DNA from: Pseudomonadota bacterium
GTDB taxonomy: Bacteria > Pseudomonadota > Alphaproteobacteria > Rhizobiales > Hyphomicrobiaceae
Direction: 5' to 3'
Assembly (NCBI GenBank): GCA_023428365.1
Contig: JAEYYQ010000315.1
Location: 1 to 6,198 of the forward strand
Length of the DNA: 6,198 bases
Below are positions 1 to 5,974 of the stretch, piece by piece. Each line of letters opens with the position of its first letter. Within the stretch, counting starts at the first letter, position 1. The notes beneath the pieces were generated by a model, which did no database searches, was not told the DNA's origin, and saw only the letters and a program-made list of their open reading frames with translations. A program made the translations under genes and the position numbers.

Positions 1-1271
1 GAATCGTCCAGCGCCGCGACACGTTCTACGCCGCATCTCAACGGGCCTTCGTGCCTTATAAAACGCCGCTGATCTTCAGCCGCGGCGAGCGGCAGTATCT
101 TTGGGACGAGACCGGCAAGAAGTATATCGATCTTCTCGGCATGAACGTCTGCATTTCAGTCGGCCACGCCCATCCAAAGGTGACGGCGGCCGTCACGGAG
201 CAGCTGCAAAAGCTGCAACACTGCACGACAATGTTCTATCACCCCGTTCCCGCGCATTTCGCCGAGGAGCTGGTGGCCCGCATGCCGAAAGGTCATGACT
301 GGGTCGTGCACTTTACGAGCAGCGGCACCGAAGCCATCGATCTCGCCCTGGTGATGGCGCAGACCTATACCGGCAATATCGACATGCTGGCCCTGCGCAA
401 CGCCTACCACGGCGCCACCATTGGTGCGCAGTCGCTCACCGGCATCAGTGGCTTCCGGCATCACATGCCGCTGCTTGGCGGAATTCATCACATCGCCAAC
501 CCAGATCCCTATCGCGGCATCTTCGGCGATGACACCGACGCCTATCTCGCTGAAATCGACCGCACCATTCTTTATGCGACCTCCGGGAAACTCGCCGGCT
601 TCATCGTCGAGCCGATTCAGGGATACGGCGGCATCGTCGAATGTCCGCCCGGCTATCTGAAAGCGGCAACAGAGAAGGTGCGTGAGCGCGGCGGTGTTCT
701 GATCATCGACGAGGTCCAATCCGGCTTCGCGCGGACCGGCGACCACTACTGGGGCTTCGAAGCTCACGACGTGGTGCCCGAAATCGTCGTCATGGCCAAA
801 GGTATCGGCAACGGCTTCCCGCTGGGAGCGGTCGTCGCCAAGCGCGAGGTTGCCGAAAGCCTGGCGGGCAAGTTCTTCTTCAACACCTACGGCGCCAATC
901 CGGTTGCCTGCGCTGCTGGTCGCGCTGTCCTCCAGATCATCGACGAGGAACGCCTGCAGGAGAATTCGAAGAAAGTCGGTGCGGCGCTGCACGAGATGCT
1001 GACGCGCCTGCATCAGAAGCACGAGATCATCGGCGCCGTGCGCGGACGCGGCTTGATGCTGGCCATCGAGCTGGTGAAAGATCGCAAGAGCAAGACGCCG
1101 GCCACCCAAGAAACCGCGGATATTTTCGAGAAAACGCGCGAATACGGGCTAGTTGTCAGCAAGTCCGGCGCAAATCGAAATATCCTGCGCATGGTGCCGC
1201 CGATGTGTCTGCAGCTTTCGGACGTCGATACCATTGCCGATGCGTTCGGGCGCTGCTTCGAAAACTATTAG
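1..1271 (+). CDS. Class III PLP-dependent aminotransferase (alanine-glyoxylate aminotransferase 2-like), 5' end cut by window
   Basis: Fold-type I, PLP-dependent class III aminotransferase, presumably cytosolic, moving an amino group between an amino acid or amine and a keto acid. The frame is open from base 3 with no stop, and the residues before the GTG at 51 (ending in RAFVPYKTPL) look like a genuine family N-terminus, so the start lies left of the window and 422 residues are visible. Counting from the GTG at 51, the PLP phosphate-binding SSGTEA is near residues 90-95, the cofactor Asp-Glu pair of IIDEVQSGFARTG is at 220-221, and the Schiff-base lysine in MAKGIGNG is residue 250 (codon 798-800). 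The N-terminal and central segments resemble AGT2-like enzymes more than ornithine or GABA aminotransferases, but the substrate cannot be read from sequence. It stops with TAG, 14 bases before trmO, suggesting cotranscription. Family call is firm; substrate is open. Confidence 0.93.
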   Translation, partial: IVQRRDTFYAASQRAFVPYKTPLIFSRGERQYLWDETGKKYIDLLGMNVCISVGHAHPKVTAAVTEQLQKLQHCTTMFYHPVPAHFAEELVARMPKGHDWVVHFTSSGTEAIDLALVMAQTYTGNIDMLALRNAYHGATIGAQSLTGISGFRHHMPLLGGIHHIANPDPYRGIFGDDTDAYLAEIDRTILYATSGKLAGFIVEPIQGYGGIVECPPGYLKAATEKVRERGGVLIIDEVQSGFARTGDHYWGFEAHDVVPEIVVMAKGIGNGFPLGAVVAKREVAESLAGKFFFNTYGANPVACAAGRAVLQIIDEERLQENSKKVGAALHEMLTRLHQKHEIIGAVRGRGLMLAIELVKDRKSKTPATQETADIFEKTREYGLVVSKSGANRNILRMVPPMCLQLSDVDTIADAFGRCFENY

Positions 1272-1285
1272 CGCTTGAGAAGCTC

Positions 1286-1771
1286 ATGAACCAGGATGCG
1301 ACCCGCGATGGCGAGCTGGAAGCACCGCTCCCCGATCGGACCGATGCCACGCTGGTCTTCATCGGCCGTATCCGGACGCCCTTCCTCACGCGAGATGATT
1401 GCCCTCGGCAGGGATCAGCGGACGGGCCTGTCTGCCGCATTGAGGTTGATGAGCCTTGGCGTCCCGGTCTCAAAGGACTAGAGCGCTATGAGACCGTTGA
1501 GATCATCTATTGGCTCGATAAAGCCCGCCGTGATCTCGTTCAGCAGCGCCCGAAATCCGACGGCCAGACGACGGGATCCTTCGCTTTAAGGTCACCACTC
1601 CGCCCAAATCCGATTGCAACGGCCTTGGTCCGGTTGGTCGCCGTCGAGGCAGACGCCATTCTGGTCCGTAGCCTCGACTGCATTGATGGTACGCCGCTGC
1701 TCGATATCAAACCGGACCGATGCGCCTATTCACCGGCAGCACCGTTGCGCGGCAAGCCGTCGCCCGCCTAG
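1286..1771 (+). CDS. trmO: TrmO/TsaA (YaeB-type) tRNA m6t6A37 methyltransferase, short single-domain form
   Basis: Protein of 161 aa with a TsaA-like beta-barrel SAM-binding domain. The E. coli family member N-methylates t6A37 of tRNA. Visible family signatures are the N-terminal FIGRIRTPF strand, DCPRQG, the segment ERYETVEIIYWLDKARRDLV, the hallmark GSFALRSPLRPNPIA near residues 103-117, and the C-terminal DGTPLLDIKP. The protein ends soon after that motif, so it lacks the extra C-terminal domain of the E. coli enzyme; short forms are common in other bacteria and archaea. I chose the ATG at 1286 because an in-frame ATG at 1205 lies inside the aminotransferase gene and would add residues without family character; the ribosome site (GAG around 1277) is weak. 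It follows the aminotransferase by 14 bases, and its stop interlocks with the stop of hmuV on the other strand. tRNA as substrate is inferred from the family only. Confidence 0.88.
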   Translation: MNQDATRDGELEAPLPDRTDATLVFIGRIRTPFLTRDDCPRQGSADGPVCRIEVDEPWRPGLKGLERYETVEIIYWLDKARRDLVQQRPKSDGQTTGSFALRSPLRPNPIATALVRLVAVEADAILVRSLDCIDGTPLLDIKPDRCAYSPAAPLRGKPSPA

Positions 1772-2565
1772 CTCAACCCGCACGCCTGTGGGAGCAGATA
1801 AGGGACGTTACCGGGCGGAAGTGTATTCATCCGAACGCGGCATCCGAACGCCTCCGACAAAAGCTCATCGGTCAGCACTTCGCTCGGAGCGCCGAAGGCC
1901 AGTTTCTTACCGGCGTGCAGAAGAAGCACGTCATCGGCGTGACCGGCGGCCAGATTGAGATCGTGCAATACGGCAAGAACGGCCCGGCCGCTCGCCGCCT
2001 GCCGCTTCAGCTCATCCAGCACGACAAGCTGATGCGCGATATCGAGGCTGGACGTCGGCTCGTCGACGAACAGCGTGGTTTCCTGTGGCGGCGTTCCCGC
2101 CGATTCCAGCTGGCATAGGGCGCGGGCAATATGCACCCGCTGGCGTTCTCCACCCGACAGACTTGTATAGATCCGTCCGGCGAGATGGCCGAGACTCAAA
2201 CGGTCCAACATCGAAAGCGCGGCTTGCCGCGTCTGGCGGTCGGGTTCCGAAAGTCCCGGCACGGTGATGCCGAGCAGAACGACTTCCATCACTGTAAATG
2301 CGAACGCCAGGACCGAATGCTGCACGACGACGGCGCGCCGCCTCGCGAGTTTGTCGGCTGCAATGTGGCTGATATCGCTGCCGTCGAGCGTGATCCGGCC
2401 GCTGGTGGCTTTGAGTTCCCCCGTCATCGTTCGCAGCAATGTCGATTTGCCCGCACCATTGGGCCCGACGATCACGTTCAGTCTGCCCGGCGTGAGCGCG
2501 AGGTGGATGTCGCGGATCAGTGCTCGCTCCCCGACGGCATAAGTCGCAGCTTCTGCTTGGATCAT
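1768..2565 (-). CDS. hmuV: Heme ABC transporter ATP-binding protein HmuV
   Basis: Nucleotide-binding subunit (265 aa) of a class II (BtuCD/HmuUV type) importer; it hydrolyses ATP at the cytoplasmic face to drive heme through HmuU. All ABC motifs are present: Walker A GPNGAGKST at residues 34-42, Q-loop Gln82, signature LSGGE at 136-140, Walker B LFVDEP ending at 170, D-loop SSLD at 172-175 and switch His201. The sequence after the Q-loop (HSVLAFAFTVMEVVLLG) and the insertion between signature and Walker B (about 151-163) fit HmuV-type heme ATPases rather than FecE or BtuD, but the cargo is assigned mainly from operon context. Its ATG overlaps the hmuU stop as ATGA, implying translational coupling. 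Its TAG stop shares bases with the convergent trmO stop, so transcription must end inside trmO or read antisense through it. Confidence 0.94.
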   Translation of the reverse strand: MIQAEAATYAVGERALIRDIHLALTPGRLNVIVGPNGAGKSTLLRTMTGELKATSGRITLDGSDISHIAADKLARRRAVVVQHSVLAFAFTVMEVVLLGITVPGLSEPDRQTRQAALSMLDRLSLGHLAGRIYTSLSGGERQRVHIARALCQLESAGTPPQETTLFVDEPTSSLDIAHQLVVLDELKRQAASGRAVLAVLHDLNLAAGHADDVLLLHAGKKLAFGAPSEVLTDELLSEAFGCRVRMNTLPPGNVPYLLPQACGLS

Positions 2566-3701
2566 GAGCCGCCCAATGCGCCACCCCGGCGCACGACAAG
2601 ATGCAGGAAGACCGGCGCGCCAACGATAGCCAGGATGATTCCGATCGGCAGTTCGGCAGGGGCTACGATCACGCGGGCGATGATATCGGTCGCGATGACG
2701 AGCACGGCACCGAGGAGCGCGGAGGCCGGCAGCACGATGCGGTGGTCGGGACCGGCGATCATGCGGACAAAATGTGGAATAACGATCCCGACGAAGCCGA
2801 TCATGCCTGCCACGGCGACGGCAGCCCCGACAGCCGCCGCAGTCAGAAGGACGATCTTCATCTTGGCACGTTCAAGGTTCACCCCGAGATGGAAAGCTTC
2901 CGCCTCACCGAGCAGCAGGCCATTAAGCGCACGAACCAACCCAGGCAGCATGACTGCAATCAAAATCGCGAATGGCAGCACGCCAAGCGCCTTGCTCCAA
3001 CTCGAGCCCGCCAGCGAACCTAGTGTCCAGAGCGTGATATCGCGCAGCTCGCGATCGTTACTCAGATAGGCGATCAAACCCATCAGTGCGAAAGCGACCG
3101 CTCCCACCGCGATGCCTGCCAACAGTAGCGTCGAAACGGCTGTCGTCCCATGACGGCGCGCCACCATCATCAGGATCATCGTTGTCGCCAGCCCCCCGAT
3201 AAAGGCTGCCGTAGGCAACGCATAGAGACCGAACACGGCAACCCAAGGCGCCGCGATTGTGCCTGAGAAAGCGATTGTCGTGACCGCGCCGAGCGCGGCG
3301 CCGGATGACACCCCGATCAACCCGGGATCGGCCAATGGATTTCGAAACAAGCCCTGCATCAAAGCGCCAGCAACAGCCAGCGCTCCACCGACGAACGCGG
3401 CAAGTAGTGTCCTGGGCAGGCGGACATCAACGAGCACGAGCCGCGCCATCTCATCAGCCGCCGTCTCGCTACCCCACAATGCGGCGGAGATCGCGCGCGG
3501 TACGGACGTCAGCGATAGACCCGTCGGGCCGATCGCAATTGACGCAATAAAAACGACCACAAGCAGACAAGCCGCCACCAGCAGCAGCCGATAGCGGACA
3601 AGCGACCGGTCATCCATGGATGCCCCGGCCATTCCCAGTGTCGCCTGGCCAAGTGTCGTCTGCGTGGTCACGCTCGAAGCATCACCCTGGCTGAGCGGCA
3701 T
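2562..3701 (-). CDS. hmuU: Heme ABC transporter permease HmuU (FecCD family)
   Basis: Inner-membrane permease (379 aa), expected to work as a dimer forming the heme channel, fed by HmuT and powered by HmuV. FecCD family marks are clear: VRLPRTLLAAFVGGALAVAGALMQ then FRNPLADPGLIGVSSGAALG (residues 93-138); the ATPase-coupling stretch LNGLLLGEAEAFHLGV (259-274); GMIGFVGIVIPHFVR (299-313); and LPIGIILAIVGAPVFL (351-366). Multiple hydrophobic segments, the first at about 37-57, fit the ten-helix fold. The ATG at 3701 overlaps the last 20 bases of hmuT and has a moderate ribosome site (AGAAG, 4 bases upstream). It gives a 36-residue hydrophilic Ser/Thr/Gln-rich leader, longer than typical, so ATGs at 3632 or 3617 remain possible starts. 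Family certain; heme specificity follows from hmuP, hmuT and hmuQ nearby. Confidence 0.94.
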   Translation of the reverse strand: MPLSQGDASSVTTQTTLGQATLGMAGASMDDRSLVRYRLLLVAACLLVVVFIASIAIGPTGLSLTSVPRAISAALWGSETAADEMARLVLVDVRLPRTLLAAFVGGALAVAGALMQGLFRNPLADPGLIGVSSGAALGAVTTIAFSGTIAAPWVAVFGLYALPTAAFIGGLATTMILMMVARRHGTTAVSTLLLAGIAVGAVAFALMGLIAYLSNDRELRDITLWTLGSLAGSSWSKALGVLPFAILIAVMLPGLVRALNGLLLGEAEAFHLGVNLERAKMKIVLLTAAAVGAAVAVAGMIGFVGIVIPHFVRMIAGPDHRIVLPASALLGAVLVIATDIIARVIVAPAELPIGIILAIVGAPVFLHLVVRRGGALGGS

Positions 3702-4581
3702 ATATCTTCTGCATCAACTCACGCGCCGCATCGGGCGTGCGCGGACCGAAGCCAAGCAGGTAGACCGCGTTCATCGTGATGATGTGCTTGTTTTTCCCGG
3801 CGGGCGTTGCTGCAAATGTCGGAATGCCGGCAACCTTCGACGCGACGTCCTCGCCGCTCGAATGCGTCATCGTCACGACAACGTCCGGCGCCAGTTCGAC
3901 CAACGCTTCGGGGCTCATCGGCTTGTAACCCTGGATCTCATCGGCAGCATTTTGAGCCCCGGCCAGTTTCAGGACGAGATCCGCGGTGCTGCCGCGGCCA
4001 CCGACCAGCGCTCGCCCGTTCGTCACACCGAGCACGAAGATGGCACGCATCGGCTTGGTGATTTTCTCCCGCTCGGTTGCCAGAGACGCAAAACCAGCGT
4101 CCACCTTGCCCGCCAGATCGGAGGCTTTTGCCTCCTGTCCCACCACACGGCCGACCAGACGAATCTTCTCAGCTACAGTTTCCGCGCGTTCATTGGGTGG
4201 CAACGACACGTAAGACACAGGCGACGCTTTCAGCGCCCGAACGACATCCGGCGGCCCGGCATCGGCACCAGCAACGATCAGCGTCGCACCGGTGGAAAGC
4301 ACGCCTTCGGTTGCAAGCGCACGCATATAACCGACGTTCGGCTTATTACGCACGTCGGCGGGGTACTGGCTTGTCGAGTCGATCGCGACGATCTTGTCGC
4401 CCAATCCGAGAGCATAGAGAATTTCAGTTGTATCGCTCCCTATGCTCAGGATGCGCGAGGTATCGGCGGCGGCGGTCAACTTGCCCGATGAATCCACCAG
4501 TTCAAGGGCCGTGCCCATACCCGGCTGCCACATGGCCACCGACAGCGCCGTCACGGTGGCCCGAAGAAATGCTGATTTCAT
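3682..4581 (-). CDS. hmuT: Periplasmic heme-binding protein HmuT
   Basis: Substrate-binding protein of 299 aa (class III, Peripla_BP_2/TroA-like fold) that captures heme in the periplasm and docks on HmuU. An N-terminal signal peptide is visible: Lys2, a hydrophobic run to about residue 24 and a plausible cut after Ala25 (GTA-LE). The mature part begins with RILSIGSDTTEILYALGLGDKIVAIDSTSQYP (from residue 43), typical of HmuT/ShuT/PhuT. Tyr85 in NVGYMRALATEGVLS aligns with the heme-ligand tyrosine known in ShuT and PhuT; this placement is inferred from the conserved context. The C-terminal lobe holds GYKPMSPEALVELAPDVVV, the usual second-lobe entry. The ATG at 4581 lies 15 bases after hmuP with only a weak ribosome site (AGAG). 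Many rhizobia have hmuS at this junction; here there is none. The 3' end overlaps hmuU by 20 bases. Confidence 0.93.
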   Translation of the reverse strand: MKSAFLRATVTALSVAMWQPGMGTALELVDSSGKLTAAADTSRILSIGSDTTEILYALGLGDKIVAIDSTSQYPADVRNKPNVGYMRALATEGVLSTGATLIVAGADAGPPDVVRALKASPVSYVSLPPNERAETVAEKIRLVGRVVGQEAKASDLAGKVDAGFASLATEREKITKPMRAIFVLGVTNGRALVGGRGSTADLVLKLAGAQNAADEIQGYKPMSPEALVELAPDVVVTMTHSSGEDVASKVAGIPTFAATPAGKNKHIITMNAVYLLGFGPRTPDAARELMQKIYAAQPG

Positions 4582-4596
4582 CGTCGGCTGCTCTGC

Positions 4597-4803
4597 TTAC
4601 TTCGTCAGGATGAGTTTGCCGTTCGACGTAATGCGCAGCTGATAATCCTGGCCATTATGCTCAAGGATAGCGTGCCGGGTTCCGGCAAGAAGATCGCTGA
4701 CCCTGACGCGAATGTTGCCCGGTTTTGCGCTCGGTTTATCGGTAGCTGGCGATGACACTGGGTGAGCCGGATTGCGCGGATGTTCGATCTTGATCATGTT
4801 CAT
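4597..4803 (-). CDS. hmuP: HemP/HmuP hemin uptake protein, probable co-activator of heme uptake genes
   Basis: Small protein of 68 aa. The C-terminal half carries the HemP signature: RVRVSDLLAGTRHAILEHNGQDYQLRIT followed by the terminal GKLILTK (residues 32-68). The first 30 residues are polar and proline-rich, probably disordered. In Bradyrhizobium and Sinorhizobium, HmuP is needed for expression of the heme receptor and uptake genes, in Bradyrhizobium together with Irr; that role is transferred here by homology. I place the start at the ATG at 4803 because GAGG lies 6 bases upstream (4810-4813); a longer frame could begin at a TTG at 4836, but it has no comparable ribosome site and adds residues without HemP character. 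It is the first gene of the minus-strand operon, 15 bases ahead of hmuT, and follows the intergenic region that should hold the operon promoter. Confidence 0.92.
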   Translation of the reverse strand: MNMIKIEHPRNPAHPVSSPATDKPSAKPGNIRVRVSDLLAGTRHAILEHNGQDYQLRITSNGKLILTK

Positions 4804-4809
4804 CGCTGG

Positions 4810-4813
4810 CCTC
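4810..4813 (-). promoter_or_regulatory. Ribosome binding site deciding the hmuP start
   Basis: On the minus strand GAGG stands 6 bases before the ATG at 4803. This decides between that ATG and the upstream in-frame TTG at 4836, which lacks a comparable purine box. Confidence 0.65.
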
Positions 4814-4880
4814 GTATAGATTGTCACAACCGCCAAATGCGCCCGCGATCCACGGCGCGACGGGTGATGCTGCTCATATA

Positions 4881-4907
4881 ATCATATTTCTTTACTTGTG
4901 AAGTCAA
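4881..4907 (-). promoter_or_regulatory. Candidate sigma70-type promoter of the hmuPTUV operon
   Basis: Read on the minus strand, TTGACT (4907-4902) is one mismatch from the -35 consensus and TATGAT (4886-4881) one mismatch from the -10, with a 15-base spacer, slightly short. An alternative -10, TTATAT (4881-4876), gives a 20-base spacer, too long. Transcription would begin near 4870-4875, leaving a leader of about 70 bases before hmuP. It sits in the most AT-rich part of the window. This is a pattern match only. Confidence 0.4.
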
Positions 4908-4920
4908 GAATGATTAGTCT
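4904..4920. promoter_or_regulatory. Partial Irr-box (ICE)-like sequence abutting the hmuP -35
   Basis: Aligned to the published Irr consensus TTTAGAAYNRTTCTAAA, the stretch 4907-4915 (AGAATGATT) fits one side and the centre exactly, but the right half (AGTCT) does not. It touches the candidate -35 of hmuP, the place expected for an activator. Irr, with HmuP, activates heme uptake genes in Bradyrhizobium, so the position makes sense, but the half-site match is weak evidence. Confidence 0.3.
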
Positions 4921-4950
4921 CATGCACGTCAGGGTATGCAGGGACGGCGC

Positions 4951-4976
4951 CATAGCTAGACATGGCCGGCATAGCT
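4951..4976. repeat. Direct heptamer repeat CATAGCT, 19 bases apart, in the hmuP-hmuQ control region
   Basis: CATAGCT occurs at 4951-4957 and again at 4970-4976, a start-to-start spacing of 19 bases, near two helical turns. The first copy lies inside an imperfect palindrome CCATAGCTAGACATGG (4950-4965). The arrangement could be a tandem operator for a dimeric regulator, but chance is possible with so short a repeat and no regulator consensus is recognised. Confidence 0.3.
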
Positions 4977-5003
4977 TGGATATCGAGCGGGGACGAAACC
5001 AGT

Positions 5004-5020
5004 GATAGATTCGTTCTGGT
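5004..5020. promoter_or_regulatory. Second Irr-box-like sequence, upstream of hmuQ
   Basis: The core TAGATTCGTTCT (5006-5017) matches TAGAAYNRTTCT of the Irr consensus at every defined position but one, and preserves the AGA/TCT dyad. The outer bases on both sides do not match the AT-rich ends of the consensus. It lies about 85 bases before the hmuQ start, compatible with control of the plus-strand unit. Weak pattern evidence only. Confidence 0.3.
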
Positions 5021-5091
5021 CACGCCTGTCTCGGCCTCCTGCGAGATTCAGAACCAACCCGCGGACCCGGCGCACAAGCCTAAACACAGCC

Positions 5092-5096
5092 AAGGA
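5092..5096 (+). promoter_or_regulatory. Ribosome binding site of hmuQ
   Basis: AAGGA ends 8 bases before the ATG at 5105. It is a good Shine-Dalgarno match and favours this ATG over the second ATG at 5117 (Met5), which would remove most of the first strand and leave the catalytic Asn6 next to the start. Confidence 0.7.
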
Positions 5097-5104
5097 CGTA
5101 TTTT

Positions 5105-5446
5105 ATGTACATAGCCATGAACCGCTTCAAGGTCACGAAGGACACGGCGGAGGCTTTTGAGCAGCTCTGGAAGAGCCGTGACAGTTACCTCGATGAGCTG
5201 CCGGGCTTTATCGAATTTCATTTGCTGAAGGGGCCGGAGCGAGAGGATCACATCCTGTATTCCTCGCACACCGTCTGGAATACTTTTGAAGATTTCCAGA
5301 ATTGGACCAAATCCGAGCAGTTCCGCAAAGCGCACGCCAACGCTGGTAACAGCTCGATCCGTCCTCTTTATCTCGGCCATCCGGAATTCGAGGGTTTCCA
5401 CGTGATCCAGGAGCTGAAATCCGGCACGAAGCAAGCAGCCGAGTAA
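5105..5446 (+). CDS. hmuQ: IsdG-type heme-degrading monooxygenase (HmuQ/HmuD/BhuQ group)
   Basis: A 113-aa ferredoxin-like alpha/beta-barrel (antibiotic biosynthesis monooxygenase, ABM) protein expected to act as a dimer in the cytosol, opening the heme ring and freeing iron. The IsdG catalytic triad is present at nearly the same numbering as Staphylococcus IsdG: Asn6 (MYIAMNRF), Trp67 (FQNWTKSEQF) and His77 (KAHANAG, the proximal heme ligand). The block PGFIEFHLLKGPEREDHILYSSHTVW (33-58) and the tail LGHPEFEGFHVIQEL are also typical. Bradyrhizobium HmuQ and HmuD, the closest characterised group I recognise, degrade heme; the exact ring-opened product here is unknown. It is preceded by a good ribosome site, followed after 12 bases by hutX, and diverges from hmuPTUV. 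HmuQ versus HmuD cannot be separated without a tree. Confidence 0.9.
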   Translation: MYIAMNRFKVTKDTAEAFEQLWKSRDSYLDELPGFIEFHLLKGPEREDHILYSSHTVWNTFEDFQNWTKSEQFRKAHANAGNSSIRPLYLGHPEFEGFHVIQELKSGTKQAAE

Positions 5447-5458
5447 CCCGGATCCGTT

Positions 5459-5962
5459 ATGCCCATATCGACAAATCAAAAGCTGGTCGAACGGCTGGCC
5501 GGTGACGCCGATGGCATCCTCGAACGCATCGCTGACGAGTTCAAAGTCAACACGTTCGAGGTTGTGAAAGCTCTCCCCGACGACCATTGCACGGTTGTCG
5601 ACAAGGAGCACTTCATGGACGTCATGCAGCATCTTCAATCCTGGGGCGACGTGCTCTTCATCGTGCACACGTCCGACATCGTGCTGGAGTGCGTCGGCAA
5701 GATCCCGCCGGGCAGCGTCGGTCGCGGATACTACAACATCCACGGCGACAGCCCGATCGGCGGCCACATCAAGTATGAGAACTGCGCTGGCATCGCGTTT
5801 GTCGCGCGCCCCTTCATGGGGCGGCAGTCGCGGTCGGTTCAGTTCTTCAACGCGGACGGAGGCGCCATGTTCAAGGTGTTCGTCCGCCGTGATGCAGAGC
5901 GTAACCTGCTCCCCGAACAGGTCGAACGCTTCGACGCTCTGCGTCAGCGCCTCAAGGCGTAG
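5459..5962 (+). CDS. hutX: HutX/ChuX-type cytosolic heme carrier protein
   Basis: A 167-aa protein of the HutX/HugX/ChuX heme-utilisation family, structurally related to one half of HemS/ChuS. Residues 66-167 carry the family core: VLFIVHTSDIVLECVGKIP, then YYNIHGDSPIGGHI (91-104), CAGIAFVARPFMGRQSRSVQFFNADGGAMFKVFVRRD (109-145), and a C-terminal helix with EQVERFDALRQRL. His70, His95 and His103 are possible heme contacts; which of them bind is not decided here. In Vibrio cholerae HutX hands heme to the oxygenase HutZ; here the neighbour 12 bases upstream is an IsdG-type enzyme, so HutX probably feeds HmuQ or buffers imported heme (inference). The first 40 residues are an alpha-helical lead-in usual for the family. 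The ribosome site (CGGA) is poor, so coupling to hmuQ is likely. Confidence 0.9.
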   Translation: MPISTNQKLVERLAGDADGILERIADEFKVNTFEVVKALPDDHCTVVDKEHFMDVMQHLQSWGDVLFIVHTSDIVLECVGKIPPGSVGRGYYNIHGDSPIGGHIKYENCAGIAFVARPFMGRQSRSVQFFNADGGAMFKVFVRRDAERNLLPEQVERFDALRQRLKA

Positions 5963-5974
5963 CTACCGGATCGT

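Larger units (their letters stand above)
4804..5104. promoter_or_regulatory. Divergent intergenic control region between hmuP and hmuQ
   Basis: No gene is visible in these 301 bases. The region separates two divergent heme units and should carry both promoters. Its left-centre (about 4875-4920) is distinctly AT-rich against GC-rich flanks. It contains a possible sigma70-like promoter for hmuP, two partial Irr-box-like sequences and a direct repeat, each listed separately. I scanned the four TGA trinucleotides for the RirA (IRO-box) pattern TGA-N9-TCA and found no match, so RirA control is not supported. No convincing -35/-10 pair for hmuQ was found. A small RNA or riboswitch cannot be excluded but nothing points to one. 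Confidence 0.7.

Noticed and set aside
51..53. GTG as the start of the aminotransferase
   Set aside because: The frame stays open to the window edge and the upstream residues look like family sequence; the true start is outside.
156..1109. Long minus-strand open frame (317 codons) opposite the aminotransferase
   Set aside because: It is antisense to a well-conserved enzyme, has no recognisable domain, and such frames are common in GC-rich genes.
1205..1285. Upstream in-frame ATG for trmO
   Set aside because: It lies inside the aminotransferase gene and the added residues are not TrmO-like; the ATG at 1286 gives the usual short form.
2131..3069. Plus-strand open frame (312 codons) across hmuV and hmuU
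   Set aside because: Low-complexity Arg/Ser/Pro-rich translation opposite two genes with complete ABC transporter motifs; a shadow frame.
3616..4491. Plus-strand open frame (291 codons) opposite hmuT
   Set aside because: No family character, rich in Arg and His, and antisense to a gene with a signal peptide and a complete binding-protein fold.
4804..5104. RirA IRO-box (TGA-N9-TCA)
   Set aside because: All four TGA trinucleotides (4865, 4899, 4911, 5003) were checked; none has TCA at the required distance.
5048..5767. Minus-strand open frame (239 codons) opposite hmuQ and hutX
   Set aside because: Antisense to two genes with clear family motifs; its translation resembles nothing known to me.
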